A program made the translations under genes and the position numbers. The notes beneath the pieces were generated by a model. That model saw only the letters and a list, made by a program, of their open reading frames with translations. It did not search any database and had not been told where the DNA came from. Positions 34,815 to 46,868 of a DNA stretch of 64,000 bases are shown here, in pieces. Within the stretch, counting starts at the first letter, position 1, and each line of letters begins with the position of its first letter. Source of the DNA: Pollenia angustigena (taxonomy: Eukaryota > Arthropoda > Insecta > Diptera > Polleniidae); contig OV884059.1 in NCBI GenBank assembly GCA_930367215.1, positions 69,597,393 to 69,661,392 on the forward strand, read 5' to 3'.

Positions 34815-35726
34815 ATTGCAATAAAATATTTTTATGCGGAATTTAATCCAAAATAATAAGATGGTTAATGAACACAGAGTCTTTTTCGGAAAGAAGTTTG
34901 CATTGGGACCATGTTAAATTATAGAACGATTCTCGCTATTTAAATATGCTTCTTCCTTATGACAAATAAAACGTATTTAACAAAATGTTATCAAATTGTC
35001 TACAATATTACAACTTGTACTTTACCAGACGGACGGAAGATCACTTTAAAAAGTGATCGGTATAATTTAAGGATGGGTCTTGATAAATATATAATACACA
35101 TGAGTACAAACGTATAAACATAATGCTGTTTCCTAAATTTTTGCTTATGTATAAAATTTGACAGTTTGGAATAACATTAGTCTTTAATGACAACTTGATT
35201 TAGCTTTGTCGAGTAAAAATTAAATGTAGATGGCGAAATTGAAGCAAGTCGTTGGGTATACAGATAGATAGAGAGCAAATCAAAAACTTTAAACACGTTT
35301 ATTTCAAAATGTATTTTTTTGGGTATTGACGACGTTGCAGCAAAATATGCGCTATTAACATAAAAAAATTTTCAGAAATTCGCTTTTTACTTATATGTAT
35401 ACGAAAAAAAATGCAACAAAGGGTAAAACATGCAAAAATGTGCGCTAACAAATCGGTGGCAAAATTCATAAAAATCTCTTTATCGGAGGAATAAATTGTT
35501 CCAGCCTTTATTGGTCGCTCAAGGAAAAACATGCAGCTGCATATTTAGGGTTTTCCTGTTGGTAAGTCTAAAACTGATTCTCGGGTATGTTCTGACAATC
35601 GTAAAACGCTTAACATTTGCGATTATGACTTGAAATAGAATAAAATGTGTTGCGTTAATCGCAACCGCAAGATGTGTTGCAACTTCAAATTAAAATAGTA
35701 TGCTCATGTGAATATTTACAAAGACC

Positions 35727-36191
35727 ATGGCAGATCGTGCTATTATCAAAGCATGGCCGTTTAACGTAATTAAAGCAACTTTGGTGGTAATAACACTGCA
35801 AACTATAGAGGATGCCCTGTATATTCTATCGCTAAGCGATCGGTTGGAAAAAACCTCAATCCCCTCGAATGATAGCCACCTCTTACGCCAACTTATTCAA
35901 AGAGAATTTTAAAAATATAATGCAGCAGATCTCATTTTGAACTCTGAGCCTTAGGGTCAAACTCCTAATCTCAACATTAATCGGTTAGAAACAACTTTAG
36001 AAACTTTAGTTCAAACAGTTAACAATCTTACAAATACAAAAGTTAAAATGCAATCAATGTTATTCCAACCTGTATCTACTTAACAAGCTATGAACAGTCT
36101 GCAAAAATTTTTTGGAACGCATATGGCAGATTACGTCTCCACTATATCCCTTGTCAGTTTTCTTGATCCCAAGCAATTTGATCCACCCTAA
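35727..36191 (+). pseudogene. decayed open frame with coiled coil, possibly retrotransposon gag
   Basis: A single frame starting at ATG 35727 (MADRAIIKAWPFNVIKATLV) continues past three single-codon stops (about 35909, 35951 and 36080) to FLDPKQFDPP. Between the stops it reads RQLIQREF, KYNAADLILNSEP and a heptad-like LETTLETLVQTVNNLTN. Stops that leave the frame intact suggest a once-coding region now dead. A coiled-coil N-terminal protein of this size could be a gag-type protein of a retroelement, but I recognise no defining domain, and the family is unknown to me. Confidence 0.4.
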
Positions 36192-36684
36192 TATGCCTAC
36201 AAATATACATATAAAAAATTTTATACTCTGTTAAAAAGTTTCTTATCTAAGACGAGAACAAATTTGAGTCAAAACCAGTTTCAGTTGATCCAGTGTATGT
36301 GGTTTTCAAAATGAGTCTCTTGTCAAGATTTTTGAACACGTTTGTTAAATTATAAAAAACCTCTTAAGTGTTTATTTAATAATATAGCAACCGCGACATT
36401 CTTTAAGAATTAGTATTAGAAGGCAGAGCAGCCTGCAATGTATTTAAATAATATTTTATTTAAATTTAGAAAGAGATTTATAGCTTCTGTAAAGAAAAAG
36501 CAAAACAAAATCTTTTCTTTTGTGTTTTTAATAAAATTAAGGATTTTAAATGGTTTCGTTGTAAAATTTATCGGTATTTCAAGTAAGGAAATAAAATCCT
36601 TGCAAACGGAATGTGTGACAGGCCAATAAATCTACATGCTAGATCGACTGTATCGACCACAGAGCACACAGAGGCGTCACGCGT
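36192..36684. other. no recognisable gene
   Basis: AT-rich spacer between two coding relics. The stretch just before 36685 may be decayed upstream LINE sequence. Confidence 0.4.
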
Positions 36685-37137
36685 ATGGAATACAACTCTC
36701 ATGTGTGGGCCGGTGCTTCAAAGTCTATTTTGGAGCTTCTCGACCGCGTGCAGGAGAGGGCGAAGGTTCTCATTGGTGACAGTAGGGTATCCAATTCTAT
36801 TGACTCCCTTGAGCACCGTCGCAATGTGGGTTGTATTTGTCTGTTTTATCGTTACTACAATGGGATGTGTTCTGACGAAATTAGGGATCTGGTTCCCGAA
36901 ACCCGTACGTTTGTTCGTAATACACGTTTTTCCTCAAGAGCCCATCCTTATGTGGTCGATTGGCAGGTGAATCGTACAACGCATTACTGAGAGAATTCGT
37001 TTTTTTCCCGCACAGTTCGTATGTGGAATAACCTTCCTGCAGAAGTCTTCCCTCTCACTTACAACATGATTAAGTTCAAATCGAATGTTCACAAACACTA
37101 CTCCTTTTATCCCCCTTCCCCCAACCTATTTTCCTAG
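36685..37137 (+). pseudogene. LINE (CR1/Jockey-group) ORF2 C-terminal relic, one stop
   Basis: The frame MEYNSHVWAGASKSILELLD, then LEHRRNVGCICLFYRYYNG, ends at a TGA at 36988-36990. It continues in the same frame with ENSFFSRTVRMWNNLPAEVF to TAG at 37135-37137. This is the conserved C-terminal region after the reverse-transcriptase domain of CR1/Jockey-type LINEs in insects. The stop looks like a CGA-to-TGA change, so the copy is young for this window. A run of 13 A at 37196-37208 could mark the LINE 3' tail. It could derive from the same LINE type as the ORF1 relic at 3797. Confidence 0.78.
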
Positions 37138-38378
37138 TTCCAACACAATGCAATGCATTAGTAGGGGTCATCCCCTGAGTGCTGGTCCTAACAGTAAAAA
37201 AAAAAAATATTGTGTTTTTTCGGTCTTTTTCTTCGAAAGCTGCCCTTTTTGCATTTTTTGTTTTGATTACGCAATTCGTGTTGATAGTAGCGGCCTGTTT
37301 TTACACATTGCGACTTCACTACCAAAAAACATTTTCTTTCTCTTTCTTCGAAAGCTGCCCTCGCAAATGATTTGGGCATTTTTCATACGTCACTTTTTTC
37401 ATCTCTGTATGCTTTGTGGTATCGACTGAGAGCTTAATATTTCTAATAATAATCAGGACAAGTTTAAATATGCACAAAAATGTTTATGAAAATGCATGGA
37501 AATATTCCCAAAAAAAAAAAAATAAAGAAAATTATGCAAGCGAAAAAAACACAAACTAATAATTTTAAATTAGACCATATTTACATTATGCAATTAACGC
37601 CGCAACTTTCGCTTGCAACTTTTTGTTTGTTAGCAAGAGGTGTAGGAAAGAAAACGGGGTTGAAAAAGTTTAAGAAATGCTTGAAAAAAATGTAAATGTG
37701 AAAAGAGTTTCGTAGCCGCTACTTTAAAACAAAATAGAAAAAAAAACTCGGCGTTAATTGCATAGTCTAAATGCGATCTTAGTTTAATTTAAACAAATGT
37801 TAATTACAAGGAATAAATAATCAAAAGTTTTTTCAAGTTTACAAATTGAAATAATCTATGCAAAACAAATTGCAGTAGGATGCTCCTAGATGGGTCATAT
37901 GTATGACCAACCCCACTTTATTTTTCATCTCAATCATTTATTTCTAACATACCTACCCGCTATCTCCATCCTTAAGGGGGCTCCCATACAAAATGTACAA
38001 TGCAGACTAGAAATATATTGAAGAAAAAGTCCCATAAATGCCCAGGAGTCGCCCCTAGTGGATAAAATGTATGACCGACCTCAATTAATTTTTTGTCCTT
38101 AACATTTTCTCGAGACATACTTGCCCCTTATCTCCACTTCTTAGGGGGGCTCCCATACAAATATTGCGTTTTATAAAATTCTTAAATTAATTAAAATTTT
38201 TCTACTTTTGTGAATAAAATCAAAAGTTGCTAACAGATTTTAATTATTTGTGGCTTGTTTTGTTCGGAGCTTCGTTTTTTATGTTAGAAGCTAGCCTAGC
38301 TGCATTTTTCATGAACTTTTAAAAAACAAAAATTTCGAAATGTTGATAAAAAAAATATTTTTTTTCCAAAAAAAAAAT
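37138..38378. other. no gene; direct repeat of about 120 bp
   Basis: About 37885-38005 and 38045-38165 are diverged direct repeats (TGTATGACCAACCCCACTTT versus TGTATGACCGACCTCAATTA, and both end GGGGGCTCCCATACAAA). Also, TTCTTCGAAAGCTGCCCT occurs twice (about 37229 and 37346). No element class assigned. Confidence 0.45.
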
Positions 38379-38380
38379 TA

Positions 38381-39106
38381 GGGTGGTTACAAGGAATGAA
38401 TGTTAACTCCCTAATATGAGCCAATAGGATAGACAATGCAATTGAGAAAGTTTCAGCCCAATCGAATAACGTTAACACGTGCCTCATTGAGCATAATTTA
38501 AGGAAAAACAGCGATTTTTCACTAAAATTCGTATTTCTTTGTCTTTATAACCAAAACCGTTCATTCTAGGAACCTGAGTCGTGTCTTGTTTTATAGGAAA
38601 TTTTATTGTTATTAATTTTGATCATAATAGTTTTGTTCCTTATACCAATAGATAAAGTGATATTTAGCATTAATTAAGGAGAAAGAAATATGAATTTTAG
38701 TTTTTAGATTTTCCACTAAAATTTGTATTTCTTTGTCCTTAATTATGAATTTTAGTTTTTAGATTTTCCACTAAAATTTGTATTTCTTTGTCCTTAATTA
38801 ATGCTAAATATCTCTTTATCTATTGGTATAAGAAACAAAACTATCAATATCAAAATTAATAACAATAAAATTTCCTATAAAACAAGACTCGACTCAGGTT
38901 CCTAGAATGATTGGTTTCGGTTATAAAGATAAAGAAATACTGACTTTAGTGAAAAATTGCTGTTTTTCTTAATTAATGCTCAATGAGACACATGTTAGCG
39001 TTATCCGATTGGGCAGAAACTTTGTCAATCGCATTTTTTATGCTATTGGCACATATTAGGGAGTTGCGCCGATGGAAACTCCAACATTGATTTCTTGTAA
39101 CCACCC
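38381..39106. mobile_element. 726-bp foldback MITE with GGGTGGTTAC ends and TA duplication
   Basis: The arms are about 340 bp each and almost completely complementary. The left arm begins GGGTGGTTACAAG and the right ends CTTGTAACCACCC, with TA outside (38379-38380 and 39107-39108). The loop contains two direct copies of a 54-bp segment (near 38690 and 38744). No coding potential; the minus-strand frames at 38296-38487 and 38973-39236 are mirror images of each other. TA target preference suggests a Tc1/mariner relation. Confidence 0.8.
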
Positions 39107-39108
39107 TA

Positions 39109-39366
39109 CTGCGCATATTACCTTTCTTAAAGGAAATTTTATTGCGGAATTTCGGTTTTTTTTTAGTCATTTCAAAAAACTGTTTTTGAGTTACGCGAAT
39201 ATATGTTGTCGAAATAACGGTATATCTCGAAAACAAGAGCTAACCTGAAAAAACGGTTAGCACCATTGGATTCAGCGTACCCGAATTATGTTAAAAGGCT
39301 TATTGTCTATTTTTTTAACTAGCATTGTGTATATAATAGTGCTGGGAAACTATCGATAGTCTTAAA
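39109..39366. other. flank of the satellite block
   Basis: AT-rich. 39358-39379 is the left part of a 67-bp repeat whose remainder lies beyond the satellite array (see 58702-58826). Confidence 0.6.
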
Positions 39367-39379
39367 CTATCTAAAATAT

Positions 39380-42300
39380 TATCAAAAAGTAATTTCAATT
39401 TTTGGGAATACAAAATTTTAATTTCAAAAGATTTTGTTATTCGTGCTTAATTCCCAGTTTTTATTCTTGATAAAAACACTTGAAATTTATTGTTGATGGG
39501 ATAAGCTATTCCTATGCATTTCACTGGTTGCTTAGGCCAGATCATCAGGAAACTTCATCCATAAAGATTTTAGACAAACTAAAGATATTAAACCAAATAA
39601 AACTGTTAAACGTATAAGACTTATAGCAACAGTTTTACTTGTAACAATATCAAAGCTTGAACAAAATACATCAACAATAAAAAAGTGGGTTTATCTCATC
39701 TTACACTCCCCACCACAATTAGTTGAAATTCTCTCAACATTAATTGTAGTTGTAAGTAGGTTAAGAAAAACAAAATAAAAAACAAACAACAACTTACAAA
39801 AGATGTTGTCAATTAAGTGTTTTTTTAGGCCGTGCACTTGCCTGTTTATTATCAAAAAGTAATTTCAATTTTTGGGAATACAAAATTTTAATTTCAAAAG
39901 ATTTTGTTATTCGTGCTTAATTCCCAGTTTTTATTCTTGATAAAAACACTTGAAATTTATTGTTGATGGGATAAGCTATTCCTATGCATTTCACTGGTTG
40001 CTTAGGCCAGATCATCAGGAAACTTCATCCATAAAGATTTTAGACAAACTAAAGATATTAAACCAAAAAAAACTGTTAAACGTATAAGACTTATAGCAAC
40101 AGTTTTACTTGTAACAATATCAAAGCTTGAACAAAATACATCAACAATAAAAAAGTGGGTTTATCTCATCTTACACTCCCCACCACAATTAGTTGAAATT
40201 CTCTCAACATTAATTGTAGTTGTAAGTAGGTTAAGAAAAACAAAATAAAAAACAAACAACAACTTACAAAAGATGTTGTCAATTAAGTGTTTTTTTAGGC
40301 CGTGCACTTGCCTGTTTATTATCAAAAAGTAATTTCAATCTTTGGGAATACAAAATTTTAATTTCAAAAGATTTTGTTATTCGTGCTTAATTCCCAGTTT
40401 TTATTCTTGATAAAAACACTTGAAATTTATTGTTGATGGGATAAGCTATTCCTATGCATTTCACTGGTTGCTTAGGCCAGATCATCAGGAAACTTCATCC
40501 ATAAAGATTTTAGACAAACTAAAGATATTAAACCAAATAAAACTGTTAAACGTATAAGACTTATAGCAACAGTTTTACTTGTAACAATATCAAAGCTTGA
40601 ACAAAATACATCAACAATAAAAAAGTGGGTTTATCTCATCTTACACTCCCCACCACAATTAGTTGAAATTCTCTCAACATTAATTGTAGTTGTAAGTAGG
40701 TTAAGAAAAACAAAATAAAAAACAAACAACAACTTACAAAAGATGTTGTCAATTAAGTGTTTTTTTAGGCCGTGCACTTGCCTGTTTATTATCAAAAAGT
40801 AATTTCAATTTTTGGGAATACAAAATTTTAATTTCAAAAGATTTTGTTATTCGTGCTTAATTCCCAGTTTTTATTCTTGATAAAAACACTTGAAATTTAT
40901 TGTTGATGGGATAAGCTATTCCTATGCATTTCACTGGTTGCTTAGGCCAGATCATCAGGAAACTTCATCCATAAAGATTTTAGACAAACTAAAGATATTA
41001 AACCAAATAAAACTGTTAAACGTATAAGACTTATAGCAACAGTTTTACTTGTAACAATATCAAAGCTTGAACAAAATACATCAACAATAAAAAAGTGGGT
41101 TTATCTCATCTTACACTCCCCACCACAATTAGTTGAAATTCTCTCAACATTAATTGTAGTTGTAAGTAGGTTAAGAAAAACAAAATAAAAAACAAACAAC
41201 AACTTACAAAAGATGTTGTCAATTAAGTGTTTTTTTAGGCCGTGCACTTGCCTGTTTATTATCAAAAAGTAATTTCAATTTTTGGGAATACAAAATTTTA
41301 ATTTCAAAAGATTTTGTTATTCGTGCTTAATTCCCAGTTTTTATTCTTGATAAAAACACTTGAAATTTATTGTTGATGGGATAAGCTATTCCTATGCATT
41401 TCACTGGTTGCTTAGGCCAGATCATCAGGAAACTTCATCCATAAAGATTTTAGACAAACTAAAGATATTTAACCAAATAAAACTGTTAAACGTATAAGAC
41501 TTATAGCAACAGTTTTACTTGTAACAATATCAAAGCTTGAACAAAATACATCAACAATAAAAAAGTGGGTTTATCTCATCTTACACTCCCCACCACAATT
41601 AGTTGAAATTCTCTCAACATTAATTGTAGTTGTAAGTAGGTTAAGAAAAACAAAATAAAAAACAAACAACAACTTACAAAAGATGTTGTCAATTAAGTGT
41701 TTTTTTAGGCCGTGCACTTGCCTGTTTATTATCAAAAAGTAATTTCAATTTTTGGGAATACAAAATTTTAATTTCAAAAGATTTTGTTATTCGTGCTTAA
41801 TTCCCAGTTTTTATTCTTGATAAAAACACTTGAAATTTATTGTTGATGGGATAAGCTATTCCTATGCATTTCACTGGTTGCTTAGGCCAGATCATCAGGA
41901 AACTTCATCCATAAAGATTTTAGACAAACTAAAGATATTAAACCAAATAAAACTGTTAAACGTATAAGACTTATAGCAACAGTTTTACTTGTAACAATAT
42001 CAAAGCTTGAACAAAATACATCAACAATAAAAAAGTGGGTTTATCTCATCTTACACTCCCCACCACAATTAGTTGAAATTCTCTCAACATTAATTGTAGT
42101 TGTAAGTAGGTTAAGAAAAACAAAATAAAAAACAAACAACAACTTACAAAAGATGTTGTCAATTAAGTGTTTTTTAGGCCGTGCACTTGCCTGTTTATTA
42201 TCAAAAAGTAATTTCAATTTTTGGGAATACAAAATTTTAATTTCAAAAGATTTTGTTATTCGTGCTTAATTCCCAGTTTTTATTCTTGATAAAAACACTT

Positions 42301-45300
42301 GAAATTTATTGTTGATGGGATAAGCTATTCCTATGCATTTCACTGGTTGCTTAGGCCAGATCATCAGGAAACTTCATCCATAAAGATTTTAGACAAACTA
42401 AAGATATTAAACCAAATAAAACTGTTAAACGTATAAGACTTATAGCAACAGTTTTACTTGTAACAATATCAAAGCTTGAACAAAATACATCAACAATAAA
42501 AAAGTTGGTTTATCTCATCTTACACTCCCCACCACAATTAGTTGAAATTCTCTCAACATTAATTGTAGTTGTAAGTAGATTAAGAAAAACAAAATAAAAA
42601 ACAAACAACAACTTACAAAAGATGTTGTCAATTAAGTGTTTTTTTAGGCCGTGCACTTGCCTGTTTATTATCAAAAAGTAATTTCAATTTTTGGGAATAC
42701 AAAATTTTAATTTCAAAAGATTTTGTTATTCGTGCTTAATTCCCAGTTTTTATTCTTGATAAAAACACTTGAAATTTATTGTTGATGGGATAAGCTATTC
42801 CTATGCATTTCACTGGTTGCTTAGGCCAGATCATCAGGAAACTTCATCCATAAAGATTTTAGACAAACTAAAGATATTAAACCAAATAAAACTGTTAAAC
42901 GTATAAGACTTATAGCAACAGTTTTACTTGTAACAATATCAAAGCTTGAACAAAATACATCAACAATAAAAAAGTGGGTTTATCTCATCTTACACTCCCC
43001 ACCACAATTAGTTGAAATTCTCTCAACATTAATTGTAGTTGTAAGTAGGTTAAGAAAAACAAAATAAAAAACAAACAACAACTTACAAAAGATGTTGTCA
43101 ATTAAGTGTTTTTTTAGGCCGTGCACTTGCCTGTTTATTATCAAAAAGTAATTTCAATTTTTGGGAATACAAAATTTTAATTTCAAAAGATTTTGTTATT
43201 CGTGCTTAATTCCCAGTTTTTATTCTTGATAAAAACACTTGAAATTTATTGTTGATGGGATAAGCTATTCCTATGCATTTCACTGGTTGCTTAGGCCAGA
43301 TCATCAGGAAACTTCATCCATAAAGATTTTAGACAAACTAAAGATATTAAACCAAATAAAACTGTTAAACGTATAAGACTTATAGCAACAGTTTTACTTG
43401 TAACAATATCAAAGCTTGAACAAAATACATCAACAATAAAAAAGTGGGTTTATCTCATCTTACACTCCCCACCACAATTAGTTGAAATTCTCTCAACATT
43501 AATTGTAGTTGTAAGTAGGTTAAGAAAAACAAAATAAAAAACAAACAACAACTTACAAAAGATGTTGTCAATTAAGTGTTTTTTTAGGCCGTGCACTTGC
43601 CTGTTTATTATCAAAAAGTAATTTCAATTTTTGGGAATACAAAATTTTAATTTCAAAAGATTTTGTTATTCGTGCTTAATTCCCAGTTTTTATTCTTGAT
43701 AAAAACACTTGAAATTTATTGTTGATGGGATAAGCTATTCCTATGCATTTCACTGGTTGCTTAGGCCAGATCATCAGGAAACTTCATCCATAAAGATTTT
43801 AGACAAACTAAAGATATTAAACCAAATAAAACTGTTAAACGTATAAGACTTATAGCAACAGTTTTACTTGTAACAATATCAAAGCTTGAACAAAATACAT
43901 CAACAATAAAAAAGTGGGTTTATCTCATCTTACACTCCCCACCACAATTAGTTGAAATTCTCTCAACATTAATTGTAGTTGTAAGTAGGTTAAGAAAAAC
44001 AAAATAAAAAACAAACAACAACTTACAAAAGATGTTGTCAATTAAGTGTTTTTTTAGGCCGTGCACTTGCCTGTTTATTATCAAAAAGTAATTTCAATTT
44101 TTGGGAATACAAAATTTTAATTTCAAAAGATTTTGTTATTCGTGCTTAATTCCCAGTTTTTATTCTTGATAAAAACACTTGAAATTTATTGTTGATGGGA
44201 TAAGCTATTCCTATGCATTTCACTGGTTGCTTAGGCCAGATCATCAGGAAACTTCATCCATAAAGATTTTAGACAAACTAAAGATATTAAACCAAATAAA
44301 ACTGTTAAACGTATAAGACTTATAGCAACAGTTTTACTTGTAACAATATCAAAGCTTGAACAAAATACATCAACTATAAAAAAGTGGGTTTATCTCATCT
44401 TACACTCCCCACCACAATTAGTTGAAATTCTCTCAACATTAATTGTAGTTGTAAGTAGGATAAGAAAAACAAAATAAAAAACAAACAACAACTTACAAAA
44501 GATGTTGTCAATTAAGTGTTTTTTTAGGCCGTGCACTTGCCTGTTTATTATCAAAAAGTAATTTCAATTTTTGGGAATACAAAATTTTAATTTCAAAAGA
44601 TTTTGTTATTCGTGCTTAATTCCCAGTTTTTATTCTTGATAAAAACACTTGAAATTTATTGTTGATGGGATAAGCTATTCCTATGCATTTCACTGGTTGC
44701 TTAGGCCAGATCATCAGGAAACTTCATCCATAAAGATTTTAGACAAACTAAAGATATTAAACCAAATAAAACTGTTAAACGTATAAGACTTATAGCAACA
44801 GTTTTACTTGTAACAATATCAAAGCTTGAACAAAATACATCAACAATAAAAAAGTGGGTTTATCTCATCTTACACTCCCCACCACAATTAGTTGAAATTC
44901 TCTCAACATTAATTGTAATTGTAAGTAGGTTAAGAAAAACAAAATAAAAAACAAACAACAACTTACAAAAGATGTTGTCAATTAAGTGTTTTTTTAGGCC
45001 GTGCACTTGCCTGTTTATTATCAAAAAGTAATTTCAATCTTTGGGAATACAAAATTTTAATTTCAAAAGATTTTGTTATTCGTGCTTAATTCCCAGTTTT
45101 TATTCTTGATAAAAACACTTGAAATTTATTGTTGATGGGATAAGCTATTCCTATGCATTTCACTGGTTGCTTAGGCCAGATCATCAGGAAACTTCATCCA
45201 TAAAGATTTTAGACAAACTAAAGATATTAAACCAAATAAAACTGTTAAACGTATAAGACTTATAGCAACAGTTTTACTTGTAACAATATCAAAGCTTGAA

Positions 45301-46197
45301 CAAAATACATCAACAATAAAAAAGTGGGTTTATCTCATCTTACACTCCCCACCACAATTAGTTGAAATTCTCTCAACATTAATTGTAGTTGTAAGTAGGT
45401 TAAGAAAAACAAAATAAAAAACAAACAACAACTTACAAAAGATGTTGTCAATTAAGTGTTTTTTTAGGCCGTGCACTTGCCTGTTTATTATCAAAAAGTA
45501 ATTTCAATTTTTGGGAATACAAAATTTTAATTTCAAAAGATTTTGTTATTCGTGCTTAATTCCCAGTTTTTATTCTTGATAAAAACACTTGAAATTTATT
45601 GTTGATGGGATAAGCTATTCCTATGCATTTCACTGGTTGCTTAGGCCAGATCATCAGGAAACTTCATCCATAAAGATTTTAGACAAACTAAAGATATTAA
45701 ACCAAATAAAACTGTTAAACGTATAAGACTTATAGCAACAGTTTTACTTGTAACAATATCAAAGCTTGAACAAAATACATCAACAATAAAAAAGTGGGTT
45801 TATCTCATCTTACACTCCCCACCACAATTAGTTGAAATTCTCTCAACATTAATTGTAGTTGTAAGTAGGTTAAGAAAAACAAAATAAAAAACAAACAACA
45901 ACTTACAAAAGATGTTGTCAATTAAGTGTTTTTTTAGGCCGTGCACTTGCCTGTTTATTATCAAAAAGTAATTTCAATTTTTGGGAATACAAAATTTTAA
46001 TTTCAAAAGATTTTGTTATTCGTGCTTAATTCCCAGTTTTTATTCTTGATAAAAACACTTGAAATTTATTGTTGATGGGATAAGCTATTCCTATGCATTT
46101 CACTGGTTGCTTAGGCCAGATCATCAGGAAACTTCATCCATAAAGATTTTAGACAAACTAAAGATATTAAACCAAATAAAACTGTTAAACGTATAAG
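39380..46197 (-). repeat. left arm: 14.5 satellite units
   Basis: The anchor word ATCAAAAAGT recurs at 39381, 39851, 40321, 40791, 41261, 41731, 42200, 42670, 43140, 43610, 44080, 44550, 45020, 45490 and 45960. I place the sense of the unit on the minus strand here because the hammerhead-like core reads that way. Variant CAATCTTTGGG is shared by the units at 40321 and 45020, exactly ten units apart. Confidence 0.93.
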
Positions 46198-46215
46198 ATG
46201 AGATAAACCCACTTT
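46186..46215. other. orientation switch of the satellite
   Basis: The left-arm sequence GTATAAGA runs directly into right-arm TGAGATAAACCC. TAAGA is shared by both arms at this point. In the 548-bp element the corresponding centre has two TAAGA words separated by 22 bp, so the array centre equals that centre after loss of 27 bp between direct repeats. An independent join at a 5-bp microhomology is the alternative. Confidence 0.8.
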
Positions 46216-46806
46216 TTTATTGTTGATGTATTTTGTTCAAGCTTTGATATTGTTACAAGTAAAACTGTTGCTATAAGTCTTATACGTTTAACAGTTTTAT
46301 TTGGTTTAATATCTTTAGTTTGTCTAAAATCTTTATGGATGAAGTTTCCTGATGATCTGGCCTAAGCAACCAGTGAAATGCATAGGAATAGCTTATACCA
46401 TCAACAATAAATTTCAAGTGTTTTTATCAAGAATAAAAACTGGGAATTAAGCACGAATAACAAAATCTTTTGAAATTAAAATTTTGTATTCCCAAAAATT
46501 GAAATTACTTTTTGATAATAAACAGGCAAGTGCACGGCCTAAAAAAACACTTAATTGACAACATCTTTTGTAAGTTGTTGTTTGTTTTTTATTTTGTTTT
46601 TCTTAACCTACTTACAACTACAATTAATGTTGAGAGAATTTCAACTAATTGTGGTGGGGAGTGTAAGATGAGATAAACCCACTTTTTTATTGTTGATGTA
46701 TTTTGTTCAAGCTTTGATATTGTTACAAGTAAAACTGTTGCTATAAGTCTTATACGTTTAACAGTTTTATTTGGTTTAATATCTTTAGTTTGTCTAAAAT
46801 CTTTAT

Positions 46807-46868
46807 GGATGAAGTTTCCTGATGATCTGGCCTAAGCAACCAGTGAAATGCATAGGAATAGCTTATCC
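46807..46868 (+). ncRNA. hammerhead-ribozyme-like motif in each satellite unit (representative)
   Basis: Order seen: GGATGA and GTTTC, then the core CTGATGA (46819-46825), a 4-bp stem CTGG/CCAG closing a 9-base loop, and GAAA (46845-46848). After these come TGCATA, then GGAAT and TTATCC. GTTTC can pair with GGAAT (two G-U pairs) and GGATGA with TTATCC (one G-U), giving an 11-bp stem I with a small internal loop. ATGCAT after GAA would form stem III only between two molecules or units, and cleavage would fall after its following A. Against it, the first pair of stem II is U-U, where natural hammerheads prefer G-C. Short stem III and dimer action are known for animal type I hammerheads; activity here is not shown. 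Confidence 0.4.

Larger units (their letters stand above)
33530..35558 (+). mobile_element. hAT-like CAGGGAAACC element, enlarged by nested insertions
   Basis: Starts CAGGGAAACCGGAAATATGC and ends GGGTTTTCCTG. The flanking 8-mers TTGATAAG (33522-33529) and TTGGTAAG (35559-35566) differ by one base, as expected for an aged target duplication. Compared with the 964-bp member at 17161-18124, the extra kilobase is explained by a Helitron-like insertion (33713-34597) and a foldback unit (34611-34814). Near 35290-35370 it also carries a segment resembling the hairpin element at 59459-59712. Confidence 0.66.

Noticed and set aside
37085..37429. 114-codon frame and overlapping frames at 37179-37379
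   Set aside because: Starts inside the LINE tail relic and runs through low-complexity T-rich sequence. No domain.
42041..42232. 63-codon frame on the minus strand, identical to one at 47424-47615 on the plus strand
   Set aside because: It exists only in the two 469-bp satellite units, where a one-base run-length change opens the frame. The other units do not keep it.
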